Assembly: GCA_020627705.1 (NCBI GenBank)
Contig: JAHDGJ010000002.1
Span: 208,579-272,578, forward strand
Direction of reading: 5' to 3'
DNA: 64,000 bases
From: Saprospiraceae bacterium
GTDB lineage: Bacteria; Bacteroidota; Bacteroidia; Chitinophagales; Saprospiraceae
Both the position numbers and the translations under genes were made by a program. Positions 35,401 through 43,059 of the stretch are shown here, in pieces. How positions within the stretch are numbered: the first letter of the stretch is position 1; each line of letters begins with the position of its first letter. The notes beneath the pieces are model-generated. The model was not told where the DNA came from. It ran no database searches and saw only the letters and a program-made list of their open reading frames with translations.

Positions 35401-35910
35401 ATGTACAATTCATTTAAAATTGCCTTACTTTTTACGGTAACCTTACTCATTACTTCGTGTGGAAGTGATCGTCAAAACGAACTCGAATTTAACGGCCAAA
35501 CGTTAGCTCTTACAGGTGGAATCATCGAAAGTTATGGTGAGAATTCGGATGGAAGTTTTGATTGGGATGTATCCCTTTACGGTGGATCTTTAGTCATTAA
35601 TACCCAAACACAAGAGGCTACAGGCAGTGGGCCAATCTTGTATATGGATTTAAATACCAATTCGTCTACAGGATTGGTAGCGGGTACCTACACGTATGAA
35701 GATGGTCCTCGAGCAGCTTTTATAATGGTAGATGGTGTGTTTAGTGATGATTTTGAAGCCAGTACCGAAACGGGCCAAGAATTCGAAATTACCCAAGGCA
35801 CAGTAGAAATCGAATTAGATGGTGCAGAAAGCAGTTTTGATTTTGACTTTGTGGATAGTCAGGGCAATTCGATCAAGGGATATTATAAAGGAATCTTAGA
35901 TGAGTTCTAA
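35401..35910 (+). CDS. Hypothetical lipoprotein, 169 residues
   Basis: A 169-residue lipoprotein (lipobox ITSC, Cys20). The mature part is acidic and rich in beta strands with Gly, Asp and Ser, as in small jelly-roll or lipocalin-like domains. It begins 1 base after the DUF2891 gene and 17 bases before the Nramp-fold gene, so it likely belongs to the same operon. I do not recognise the family. Confidence 0.72.
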   Translation: MYNSFKIALLFTVTLLITSCGSDRQNELEFNGQTLALTGGIIESYGENSDGSFDWDVSLYGGSLVINTQTQEATGSGPILYMDLNTNSSTGLVAGTYTYEDGPRAAFIMVDGVFSDDFEASTETGQEFEITQGTVEIELDGAESSFDFDFVDSQGNSIKGYYKGILDEF

Positions 35911-35927
35911 GATTGACGCAATGATCT

Positions 35928-37130
35928 ATGAAGTGGAATAAGTATTTCGGACCATCAACACTTATTGCCGCTGCTTTTATTGGCCCTGGTACAGTAACGG
36001 TATGTACAATGGCAGGAGCTCAAATGGGCTATTCTCTTTTGTGGGTATTGCTCTTTTCTGTGTTTGCAGCCATTGTTTTACAGGAGATGTCTGCGAGAAT
36101 TGGCGTCTTAACCCAAAAAGGACTAGGACACCTCTTAAGAGATTCAAAGATCAAAGGTGCGGTAATAGGATGGCTGATGTTTCATTTAATGCTCTTTACT
36201 ATATTAATAGGTAACGCCGCATATGAAGCGGGAAATCTAGGCGGTGCAGTGCTGGGTGCAAATTTGTTTTTTGAATCTTCGACCATTTGGGCTTTGTTTA
36301 TCGGTGCGATTTCCGCTTTCCTATTGTTTACTGGCAAATACAAACTGATCGAAAGATTTTTGATAAGCTTAGTATTCATGATGAGCTTTGCGTTTTTGAT
36401 TTGTTGTTTCGTTGTCAAGCCAGATTTGTCTTCGATATTAGGTGGCTTTATACCAAGACTAAATATTGTGGAAGATTGGTTTTTGGTCATTGCACTCATA
36501 GGTACCACGGTAGTACCGTATAATATTTTTTTGCATTCGTCGACTGTTTTTGAAAAGTATAAGACTATACATTCTATCAAACAAATGCGCATCGAAAACA
36601 TAATTGCCATTTTTTTGGGAGGAATGATTTCTATGCTCATCGTCATAGTAGCAGCTCAGACAACTGCTTCTTCAGAAGACATTCGTTCCGCTGCAGATTT
36701 GGCAATTTCCTTAGAGCCGGCTTTTGGCAAATGGGCAAAATATACTATTGCTGTTGGCCTGATTGGTGCGGGAATAAGCTCGGCCATAACGGCTCCATTA
36801 GCAGCTGCGTATGTTGCTCAAGAATCATTTAACTGGCCAAAAGATTTAAAGTTTTGGAAATTTCGTTTGACGTGGTTGGCTATACTAGGCATAGGAGTGG
36901 TTTTTTCTATTCTTGGATATAACCCAATCGAGGTTATAAAATTTGCTCAAGTTTTAAACGGGATTCTCTTGCCCATTGTGGCCATCTATTTATTGTATAT
37001 CGTCAATAAGCGATCAATAATGGGAATCTTTACCAATAACTTGTGGCGCAATGTTGCTGCTTGTGGAGTGATCCTTATTTCACTCTTAATATCATTTCGA
37101 ATTTTGAACAACGTTTTTAATTTTATTTAA
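35928..37130 (+). CDS. Nramp-fold transporter lacking the canonical metal-binding residues
   Basis: A 400-residue inner-membrane protein with about 11 helices and the Nramp/LeuT fold. The first helix reads AFIGPGT at residues 16-22, where true Nramp metal transporters have A-x-I-D-P-G-N; the metal-binding Asp and Asn are Gly19 and Thr22. Helix 6 reads GTTVVPYN at 192-199 in place of GATIMPHN, so the binding Ala and Met and the nearby His are replaced too. The next gene starts directly after the stop, followed by pxpABC (5-oxoprolinase). Nramp-like genes linked to the same enzyme occur in Bacillus (ycsG). I infer that it may import 5-oxoproline or a related compound rather than Mn or Fe. Confidence 0.82.
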   Translation: MKWNKYFGPSTLIAAAFIGPGTVTVCTMAGAQMGYSLLWVLLFSVFAAIVLQEMSARIGVLTQKGLGHLLRDSKIKGAVIGWLMFHLMLFTILIGNAAYEAGNLGGAVLGANLFFESSTIWALFIGAISAFLLFTGKYKLIERFLISLVFMMSFAFLICCFVVKPDLSSILGGFIPRLNIVEDWFLVIALIGTTVVPYNIFLHSSTVFEKYKTIHSIKQMRIENIIAIFLGGMISMLIVIVAAQTTASSEDIRSAADLAISLEPAFGKWAKYTIAVGLIGAGISSAITAPLAAAYVAQESFNWPKDLKFWKFRLTWLAILGIGVVFSILGYNPIEVIKFAQVLNGILLPIVAIYLLYIVNKRSIMGIFTNNLWRNVAACGVILISLLISFRILNNVFNFI

Positions 37131-37865
37131 ATGAGTGTGCAGAGAAGGAAACCACTAATTAATTGCGACATCGGCGAACTCGCTCAAATTGACAATAGGA
37201 TGTTTTTGCCTTATGTTGACTTGGTTAATATTTGCTGTGGTGAATATGCCTCGAATCCGAGTATTATTAATACTGCAATTCGCGAATCCGTGCAGTCAAA
37301 GGTCAAGATTGGTGCTCATCCAGGATATCCCGATCGTGAGAATTTTGGAAGAACATCCATGGAGTTTAGAGGAATAGAATTTATCGAATCCATGCTAGAG
37401 CAAATCTTGTATATAAAACTTTTGGTAGAGCGAGAAGGACAAGCTTTAAATCATGTAAAAGCACATGGAGCACTCTATCATGATCTGATGAAAGACAAAC
37501 AGTTGTGCTCTGATTTTTGTACTCTTATTAAGCACATTGATGCAGGGCTAAAAATCATTATTCCTGCTGGACATCCGTCAAAAAACATTTTTGAAGAATT
37601 TGATCTCGAGGTTTTAGAAGAAGCCTTCTTAGATAGAAGGTACCAGTCTAAAACGCAATTGCTTTCTAGAGCAAAAGAAAATGCTGTGTTGACTGTAAGT
37701 CAAATGGAAGCCCAATTACAATTGCTTTTAAATGGCCAATTAGAAACGGAAGTAGAAATTGTAGAACACTACACTTATGACACTTTATGTATTCATAGTG
37801 ATAGTCCGAATGCGGCGGCGGGAATTAAATTGGCGCATACTCTGATTTATGGTGAGACTCAATAA
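37131..37865 (+). CDS. pxpA: 5-oxoprolinase subunit PxpA (LamB/YcsF family)
   Basis: A 244-residue TIM-barrel-like LamB/YcsF protein. Landmarks include INCDIGELAQ at the N-terminus, NICCGEYASNP, KIGAHPGYPDRENFG, KAHGALYHDL and a SDSPNAAAG end. With PxpB and PxpC it hydrolyses 5-oxoproline (pyroglutamate) to glutamate using ATP, in the cytoplasm. It starts at the base after the Nramp-fold stop and overlaps pxpB by 17 bases. Confidence 0.93.
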   Translation: MSVQRRKPLINCDIGELAQIDNRMFLPYVDLVNICCGEYASNPSIINTAIRESVQSKVKIGAHPGYPDRENFGRTSMEFRGIEFIESMLEQILYIKLLVEREGQALNHVKAHGALYHDLMKDKQLCSDFCTLIKHIDAGLKIIIPAGHPSKNIFEEFDLEVLEEAFLDRRYQSKTQLLSRAKENAVLTVSQMEAQLQLLLNGQLETEVEIVEHYTYDTLCIHSDSPNAAAGIKLAHTLIYGETQ

Positions 37866-38538
37866 AAGACTCGGCAAATACGAGGTAGAGATTTATAAGA
37901 TGGATTCTGATCTTTACCGACTTGTTCCCAAAAAGGAATCTAAAAACTTCGAAATTCTGGGCTTGCAATTGCAAAATTTAAAACTGGCTCAAATAACAGA
38001 TATAATTTGTACCGATACCGAAATATTCTTGTCGTTTAGTGGAAAGTTTACGGAACTAAATGAAGTTTTAAAATCTGCAAAGCAGTTAACCGGCCAGGCA
38101 AAAAGTTGGAAGCTGCCCGTTCGATTTACAAAGTCTGTAGATTGGCAAAGAGTAAAAGACCAAACAGGTTTGAAGCGCAAGGAGTATATAGCTGAATTGT
38201 TGAAAGTAGAATTTAAAGTTGCCCCTTTTGGATTCCAACCCGGCTTTGTTTATCTAAAGGGATTGCCTAAAAAGCTACAGGTTTCTCGAAAAGCTACTCC
38301 GGTATTTAATTCGATAAAAAATGCTTTTGCGGTGGGTGGTCCGTATGGTGGGGTATATACTTATCCCAGTCCGGCAGGATGGAATGTGCTCGGCCAACTT
38401 GCTTTGCCAATATTTGATTTGAATGAAGATGCTATTTGTGTTTTTAATGTTGGCGATACTGTACGGTTGGTAAAAATTTCGAAGGTCGAATTTCATTCAT
38501 TACAAGATTCTACAACAACAGATTTTTGGAAGCGATAA
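37849..38538 (+). CDS. pxpB: 5-oxoprolinase subunit PxpB (KipI/allophanate hydrolase subunit 1 family)
   Basis: A 229-residue protein of the KipI family. Landmarks are FGFQPGFVYLKGLP and AVGGPYGGVYTYPSPAGWNVLG, typical of allophanate hydrolase subunit 1/PxpB. It forms a complex with PxpC for ATP-dependent 5-oxoproline cleavage. The N-terminal 25 residues are unusually basic; the start (ATG 37849, overlapping pxpA by 17 bases) could instead be the later ATG at codon 18. It overlaps pxpC by 13 bases. Confidence 0.92.
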   Translation: MVRLNKRLGKYEVEIYKMDSDLYRLVPKKESKNFEILGLQLQNLKLAQITDIICTDTEIFLSFSGKFTELNEVLKSAKQLTGQAKSWKLPVRFTKSVDWQRVKDQTGLKRKEYIAELLKVEFKVAPFGFQPGFVYLKGLPKKLQVSRKATPVFNSIKNAFAVGGPYGGVYTYPSPAGWNVLGQLALPIFDLNEDAICVFNVGDTVRLVKISKVEFHSLQDSTTTDFWKR

Positions 38539-39389
38539 GAATATTGCATGCTGGTTTGTTTACTACCATTCAAGATGGAGGTCGAATAGGTTATACAAAA
38601 TTGGGGATTCCCAGATCAGGATTTTTGGATCCTAAAGCCGCGGGTTATACAAACATACTTTTGAACAAGGAGCCTACAAGTGCTTTGCTAGAAATGATTG
38701 GCGTTGGAATAAAATTTGAGGCGCTCGATGACATTAGTTTTGCTGTTCATGGGGCAAAGGGCAAAACATTAATTGACAGCAAAGAGGTAAATCCCAATCG
38801 CTGTTTTTCAATACACAAGGGTTGCGTTGTTGAGATTAAAAGTTTCGATAAGGGAAGAGTAGCGTATCTCGGTTTCAATGGCAAACTAAAGACAGATGAA
38901 TTTTTAAATTCATCTTCTACCTTGAGCACTGTCAATGTTGGAGGCAAAAAAGGAGGACGTTTAAAAAAACACGATGTTCTTTACCTAGAAAATATCTATG
39001 ATTTAGATGACACTCAATTGGAGATTGGCAATTACGCATTGCCGTCTAATATTCCAATTGTTTCCGTCTATAAAGGACCGGAGTTTTCCTCTATTTCTAA
39101 TCCTAATGTTTTGGCCAAACTTATAAAAGTATCGAAAGACTCTAATCGTATGGCTGCCTTAATTGAGTCTGAATCAATACAAATACAAATAGCTGAAAAT
39201 TTTGCTTCCAAACCACTTTGGCCTGGAATGATTCAGTGTACACCTAGTGGTAAATTGATGGTCATGTTGCAAGATGGACCGACTACTGGAGGGTATCCCA
39301 GGGTGTTGTTTTTACAAAAAGAGCAGTTGTGCTTATTCAATCAAATACCCGCAGGGGGAAGCTTTAAGTTTAAGATTATTGAAGATTAG
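38526..39389 (+). CDS. pxpC: 5-oxoprolinase subunit PxpC (KipA/allophanate hydrolase subunit 2 family)
   Basis: A 287-residue KipA/biotin-dependent carboxyltransferase-like protein. It opens with the family motif ILHAGLFTTIQDGGRIGY and has PRSGFLDPKAAGYTNILL; the C-terminal half contains VYKGPE and QDGPTTGGYPRV. With PxpA and PxpB it makes the prokaryotic 5-oxoprolinase. The start is TTG at 38526, overlapping pxpB; no ATG lies before the conserved motif. Confidence 0.91.
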   Translation: MEAIRILHAGLFTTIQDGGRIGYTKLGIPRSGFLDPKAAGYTNILLNKEPTSALLEMIGVGIKFEALDDISFAVHGAKGKTLIDSKEVNPNRCFSIHKGCVVEIKSFDKGRVAYLGFNGKLKTDEFLNSSSTLSTVNVGGKKGGRLKKHDVLYLENIYDLDDTQLEIGNYALPSNIPIVSVYKGPEFSSISNPNVLAKLIKVSKDSNRMAALIESESIQIQIAENFASKPLWPGMIQCTPSGKLMVMLQDGPTTGGYPRVLFLQKEQLCLFNQIPAGGSFKFKIIED

Positions 39390-39442
39390 AATAAGGTAAT
39401 TGGATGATCTAAATGATTATTTTTGAGGTCACTTTACAAAGT

Positions 39443-40678
39443 ATGATCGAGTATTCAAGATTCGAATTAGACAACGGACTGCGTGTTGTGGTGCACGAAG
39501 ACCATTCTTCTCCAATGGTTGCAGTAAATATTCTTTATGGCGTTGGAAGTAAAGACGAATCTCCAGAAAAAACTGGTTTTGCCCATTTGTTTGAGCATTT
39601 AATGTTTGGAGGTAGTGAGCACATCAAAGACTTTGATGGCCCTATACAACTTGCAGGAGGAGAGAATAATGCATTTACCAATTCGGACATTACCAATTAT
39701 TACAATATCGTACCTGCGCAAAATTTGGAAACCATATTATGGTTGGAATCAGATAGAATGAATAAGCTAGAATTTTCGCAAGAATCACTAGATGTTCAAA
39801 AAAAAGTAGTGGTTGAGGAGTTTAATGAAACATGCTTGAACAGGCCTTATGGAGATGTTTGGCATCATTTGTCTGCCATGGCTTACAAAGAGCACAGCTA
39901 TCGTTGGCCTACTATTGGGCTTGTACCCGAACATGTAAAAAATGCAAATCTTGATGATGTTAAATCCTTTTTCTACTCGTATTACAGACCAAACAATGCC
40001 ATTTTGGTTTTATCTGGGAACATAACCTTGGATAAGGCCAAAAAACTTAGTAAAAAATGGTTTGGGGATATTGATAAAGGTGAAAAAAAGTATTCAAATA
40101 TTACTCAAGAAAAACAACAAAACGTTTCTAGATTTAAAGAGGTATATGGTGAAGTACCTTCCACTGCTTTTTATTTGGCTTTTCATATGCCCGAAAGATT
40201 ACACGTGGATTATCCTGTGTGTGATTTGCTTTCTGATGCTCTAGCAAATGGTCGATCTTCAAGACTTTATCAGAAGTTTTGTAAAGAGGAGCAAATTTGC
40301 AGCACCATTGATGCCTATATCAGTGGTTCTATTGATCCCGGATTATTTATCATTGAAGGCAAATTAATGCCCGAATACAGCATTGAACAAACCATGCAAA
40401 AAATATGGGCATGTATTGATGAGATTAAATCTAATCCTTTAGAAAATCGGGAGTTACAAAAGCTTAAAAATAAGGTAGAAAGTGGCTTGGTATATTCGGA
40501 AGTAAACATTCTGAACAAAGCTATGAACTTGGCCTTTTTTGAGCATATTGGAGATATCGAATTGATCAATAAGCAGTCAAAAATTTACCAAGAAATTAGT
40601 ACTTCGGCTATTCAAAAAGCTGCCATTACGTACTTGACCAAAGAAAACTCTAATCTTTTGGTGTACTATCCAAATTAA
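39443..40678 (+). CDS. M16 family zinc metallopeptidase
   Basis: An insulinase/PqqL-type peptidase of 411 residues. The inverted zinc motif HxxEH is His48-x-x-Glu51-His52 (AHLFEHLMF), with the distal Glu in VVVEEFNE. The M16 C-terminal inactive domain follows (residues about 165-400). There is no signal peptide. I prefer the ATG at 39443 because MIEYSRFELDNGL is the usual N-terminus; an ATG at 39413 would add 10 residues. It may share the pxp transcript (23-54 base gap), which would link it to peptide and pyroglutamate turnover. Confidence 0.9.
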   Translation: MIEYSRFELDNGLRVVVHEDHSSPMVAVNILYGVGSKDESPEKTGFAHLFEHLMFGGSEHIKDFDGPIQLAGGENNAFTNSDITNYYNIVPAQNLETILWLESDRMNKLEFSQESLDVQKKVVVEEFNETCLNRPYGDVWHHLSAMAYKEHSYRWPTIGLVPEHVKNANLDDVKSFFYSYYRPNNAILVLSGNITLDKAKKLSKKWFGDIDKGEKKYSNITQEKQQNVSRFKEVYGEVPSTAFYLAFHMPERLHVDYPVCDLLSDALANGRSSRLYQKFCKEEQICSTIDAYISGSIDPGLFIIEGKLMPEYSIEQTMQKIWACIDEIKSNPLENRELQKLKNKVESGLVYSEVNILNKAMNLAFFEHIGDIELINKQSKIYQEISTSAIQKAAITYLTKENSNLLVYYPN

Positions 40679-40755
40679 AATTGGTTAAAAAAGCCACTTA
40701 CATAAGGAATATACCGACTATTTGCATATAGATAGAATTATGTTTATCTTTTTGT

Positions 40756-40787
40756 CGAAGGAAAAGTCCTTCGTTACAATTTTTGTA
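40756..40787 (+). terminator. Possible terminator before the hibernation-factor gene
   Basis: A 7-bp stem CGAAGGA (40756-40762) with TCCTTCG (40767-40773), 4-base loop, then TTACAATTTTTG. The tract is only partly T-rich, so it might end the long upstream operon or be a leader hairpin of the next gene. Confidence 0.35.
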
Positions 40788-40805
40788 AATTTTTAAAATG
40801 CGAAT

Positions 40806-41093
40806 ATGGATATCCGATTAGAAAGAGGACTGCCTGAGAGTAACAGTTATCTAGAAAATTATTCAAGAAAATCATTAGATAAGTTTTTTAATCAATTTGA
40901 TTTTCTTCAATCCGTCAACATTTTCTTCAGAGGATCAAAACATCCAATAAAGAAAGTTAAAATCAAAGCGCGTTTAAAGGGTAAAGAAGTATTTGTTGAA
41001 TCTTCAGCAGAAAAATATCCTACGGCAATTGACGGTGCAATTCAAAAATTAAAAACACAAATTTCAAAATATAAAAGTCAACACTATAGCTAG
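40806..41093 (+). CDS. hpf: Ribosome hibernation-promoting factor, HPF/YfiA family (short form)
   Basis: A 95-residue S30AE-type protein: it begins with beta-strand and helix (YLENYSRKSLDKFFNQF), then VNIFFRGSKHPIKKVKIKARLKGKEVFVESSAEKY-type strands and a basic C-terminal helix (AIDGAIQKLKTQISKYK). This is the short HPF form that binds the decoding centre of 30S and holds ribosomes inactive in stationary phase. The gene precedes a CBS-domain gene by 33 bases. Confidence 0.82.
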   Translation: MDIRLERGLPESNSYLENYSRKSLDKFFNQFDFLQSVNIFFRGSKHPIKKVKIKARLKGKEVFVESSAEKYPTAIDGAIQKLKTQISKYKSQHYS

Positions 41094-41126
41094 AAACTTT
41101 CTTTTTTTCACCTAAAACCAACCAAC

Positions 41127-41543
41127 ATGCTAAACGAAGAAGTAAGAACAATAATGACCAAAGATCCTTCTGTAGTTTCACCTGCTCATTCTGTGCAGGA
41201 TGTTACTGATTTGATGATCCGAGAAAAGCTTACCCAGTTGCCAGTGGTAGAAAATAGCAAGTTGGTTGGAATGATTACAACCTATGATCTTTGGAAGAAT
41301 AGCGCTATTAGCAATGATTCAAAGGTTGAAGATGTAATGACAAAAAAGATCATTAAAATTGCGCCTAAGGACAAAGTGGGTACTGCAGCAGAGCTGTTTA
41401 TGGACCGAAGATTTAAAACTCTGCCGGTTGTAAATTTAGACGGCGATTTGAAAGGTGTAGTGACTGCTTTTGATGTAATGCGATATACGCTCAAAAAAGA
41501 ATATAGAAATCACATTTTATATTCAGATGTAATCGAAAAATAA
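41127..41543 (+). CDS. CBS-pair domain protein
   Basis: A 138-residue protein made of two CBS domains (residues about 4-60 and 68-125); each has the xxVMTK or IMTKDPS opening and a GMITTYDL or GVVTAFDV close. CBS pairs bind adenosine nucleotides and regulate partners. There is no catalytic domain, so it probably senses energy state. It may share a transcript with the hibernation factor, which would fit a starvation response. A strong terminator follows. Confidence 0.9.
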   Translation: MLNEEVRTIMTKDPSVVSPAHSVQDVTDLMIREKLTQLPVVENSKLVGMITTYDLWKNSAISNDSKVEDVMTKKIIKIAPKDKVGTAAELFMDRRFKTLPVVNLDGDLKGVVTAFDVMRYTLKKEYRNHILYSDVIEK

Positions 41544-41562
41544 GCCGCAATCTTATATTAAG

Positions 41563-41607
41563 AATGGCCTCATATGAACTGTATTCTTATGAGGCCATTT
41601 TTATTTT
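41563..41607 (+). terminator. Intrinsic terminator after the CBS gene
   Basis: A 12-bp stem AATGGCCTCATA (41563-41574) with TATGAGGCCATT (41588-41599) and 13-base loop, followed by TTTTATTTT. Confidence 0.85.
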
Positions 41608-41672
41608 GCACACTTCATTGTGTTGAATGTTTGATTTGATTGTATCATTGGATTAAATACGCTTTAGTAAAA

Positions 41673-42341
41673 ATGAATGGGTTCAAATTTCTTTTTTTAG
41701 TATTAATATTCTGTTCCTGTGCTGAAGAGGAAGAAATAGATCAGAGTTCGCCAGAAACCGAGCAGGAGGAAATGACGCCAATGCCATGTGATTCACTTGT
41801 ATTTAATTTTCAGAATGAACAAGGCTGTGATGGCCAATATTACAATGATCCCAATATATTTAACTATGTCATTCCCTTTCCGGAAGGTACCGAGTGTAAA
41901 ATGGGATTATGTAATTGCTCTAGTTCGTATCATGCGGCCGGCGAACCAGATGAATATGCTTTTGATTTTGATTTGCCAAATGGGACGCATTTTACAGCTG
42001 CCAAAGGCGGTAAAGTTGTCAAAGTAGTAGAGGATCAATCTAGCGCAGGTGGAGGGACAGGAAACTTTGTAGTCATAGATCATTTGGACGGAACATTCGG
42101 ACATTATTTACATTCACCAGAAAATGGAATTCTTGTAGAGAACAACACCTATGTTTCACAAGGAGATACATTGGGCTTAGTGGGTCGATCTGGCTTAGCG
42201 GGTTATGATCATTTGCATTTTATTGTTTCTAGAGGAGGTTATGAATGGCCTTATAACGGCATCCCAATTTCGTTTAGTAATGTAATTCCTCCACATGTGG
42301 TATTGCAATCTTTTTCAACATATGTGGTTTGTAAAAATTAA
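41673..42341 (+). CDS. M23 family peptidase lipoprotein
   Basis: A 222-residue lipoprotein (lipobox FCSC, Cys16; mature part acidic, EEEEIDQSS). The LytM/M23 domain holds YAFDFDLPNGT, GGKVVKVVED, a VIDHLDG strand, and HLHF (residues about 181-184); the first zinc ligand is probably the His in SYHAAGEPDEYA. It should cleave peptidoglycan peptides or act as a regulator of other hydrolases at the periplasmic face. I use ATG 41673; a TTG lies 33 bases upstream. It is transcribed alone. Confidence 0.85.
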   Translation: MNGFKFLFLVLIFCSCAEEEEIDQSSPETEQEEMTPMPCDSLVFNFQNEQGCDGQYYNDPNIFNYVIPFPEGTECKMGLCNCSSSYHAAGEPDEYAFDFDLPNGTHFTAAKGGKVVKVVEDQSSAGGGTGNFVVIDHLDGTFGHYLHSPENGILVENNTYVSQGDTLGLVGRSGLAGYDHLHFIVSRGGYEWPYNGIPISFSNVIPPHVVLQSFSTYVVCKN

Positions 42342-42361
42342 AGTGGACTTGAGTTTGTGGT

Positions 42362-42931
42362 TTACACATATTTGGCCACCAAACTTTGCAAGATTGGTAC
42401 TAAGTCCAATTCGAACCACGGATTCTTTTTCAGCCAAATATTGTTTCTAGGGGAAGGATGGGGCAATGGCATGCATCGAGGCAAATAGTTGTCAAAATTT
42501 CTAACCGTATCGGTGAGTGTTTTTTTTCTTTTTTCAGCCAAATAATATTTCTGTGCATAAGTGCCTATCAAAAGGATTAGCTCGATTTGCGGCATAGCAT
42601 CAAATATACGATCGTGCCATAAGGGCGCACATTCAGGACGAGGAGGAAGGTCTCCAGATTTCCCTTTTCCTGGATAACAGAAACCCATGGGTACTATAGC
42701 AAATACTTCTGGATTGTAAAAATCTAACGGTGCAACATTCATCCATTGCCGTAATCTTTCACCACTTTTGTCATCCCATGGAATTCCTGATCTATGTACT
42801 TTTATTCCAGGTGCCTGTCCGACAATAGCAATTCTACTTTTTTTGTGAATGGAAACTACAGGATTGACACCATGCGTTAGATGAGCTTTGCATGTGGTGC
42901 ATTTTTTAATTTCAGCAAGTAGCTTTTTCAA
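42362..42931 (-). CDS. Uracil-DNA glycosylase family protein, probable iron-sulfur type
   Basis: A 189-residue UDG-superfamily protein. Motif 1 is GQAPG (residues 38-42) and motif 2 is HPSPRN (158-163), close to the SMUG/UNG form. Cys11, Cys14, Cys85 and Cys101 have the spacing of 4Fe-4S ligands in family 4 UDGs. It would remove uracil or other damaged bases from DNA. The start is TTG overlapping the TGA of the upstream small gene (TTGA), so it appears translationally coupled to it. The substrate is not settled by sequence. Confidence 0.82.
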   Translation of the reverse strand: MKKLLAEIKKCTTCKAHLTHGVNPVVSIHKKSRIAIVGQAPGIKVHRSGIPWDDKSGERLRQWMNVAPLDFYNPEVFAIVPMGFCYPGKGKSGDLPPRPECAPLWHDRIFDAMPQIELILLIGTYAQKYYLAEKRKKTLTDTVRNFDNYLPRCMPLPHPSPRNNIWLKKNPWFELDLVPILQSLVAKYV

Positions 42932-43059
42932 TTAGAAGGGACAAATAGATTAAAGATAACTTGAACAAGCAAACACGCAGCGATCATTACTGCTGCGGCG
43001 CCGAGAATAACTTTTAGCGGTATCCTTCCTTCTTTTGGATCTTTGGGTAGATTATGCAT
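42928..43059 (-). CDS. Small single-helix membrane protein, 43 residues
   Basis: A 43-codon frame with an ATG that overlaps the last 8 bases of the M29 aminopeptidase gene and a TGA that overlaps the TTG of the uracil-DNA glycosylase gene by 4 bases. The product has a polar N-terminus (MHNLPKDPKEGRIPLK) and one hydrophobic segment (VILGAAAVMIAACLLVQVIFNLFV). The tight overlap at both ends strongly suggests a real, co-translated gene. No family is recognised; it may be a small membrane anchor or regulator. Confidence 0.62.
   Translation of the reverse strand: MHNLPKDPKEGRIPLKVILGAAAVMIAACLLVQVIFNLFVPSN

Noticed and set aside
35900..35930. Manganese riboswitch or MntR site ahead of the Nramp-fold gene
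   Set aside because: Only 17 bases separate it from the upstream gene; no aptamer or palindrome is visible, and the protein lacks the metal ligands.
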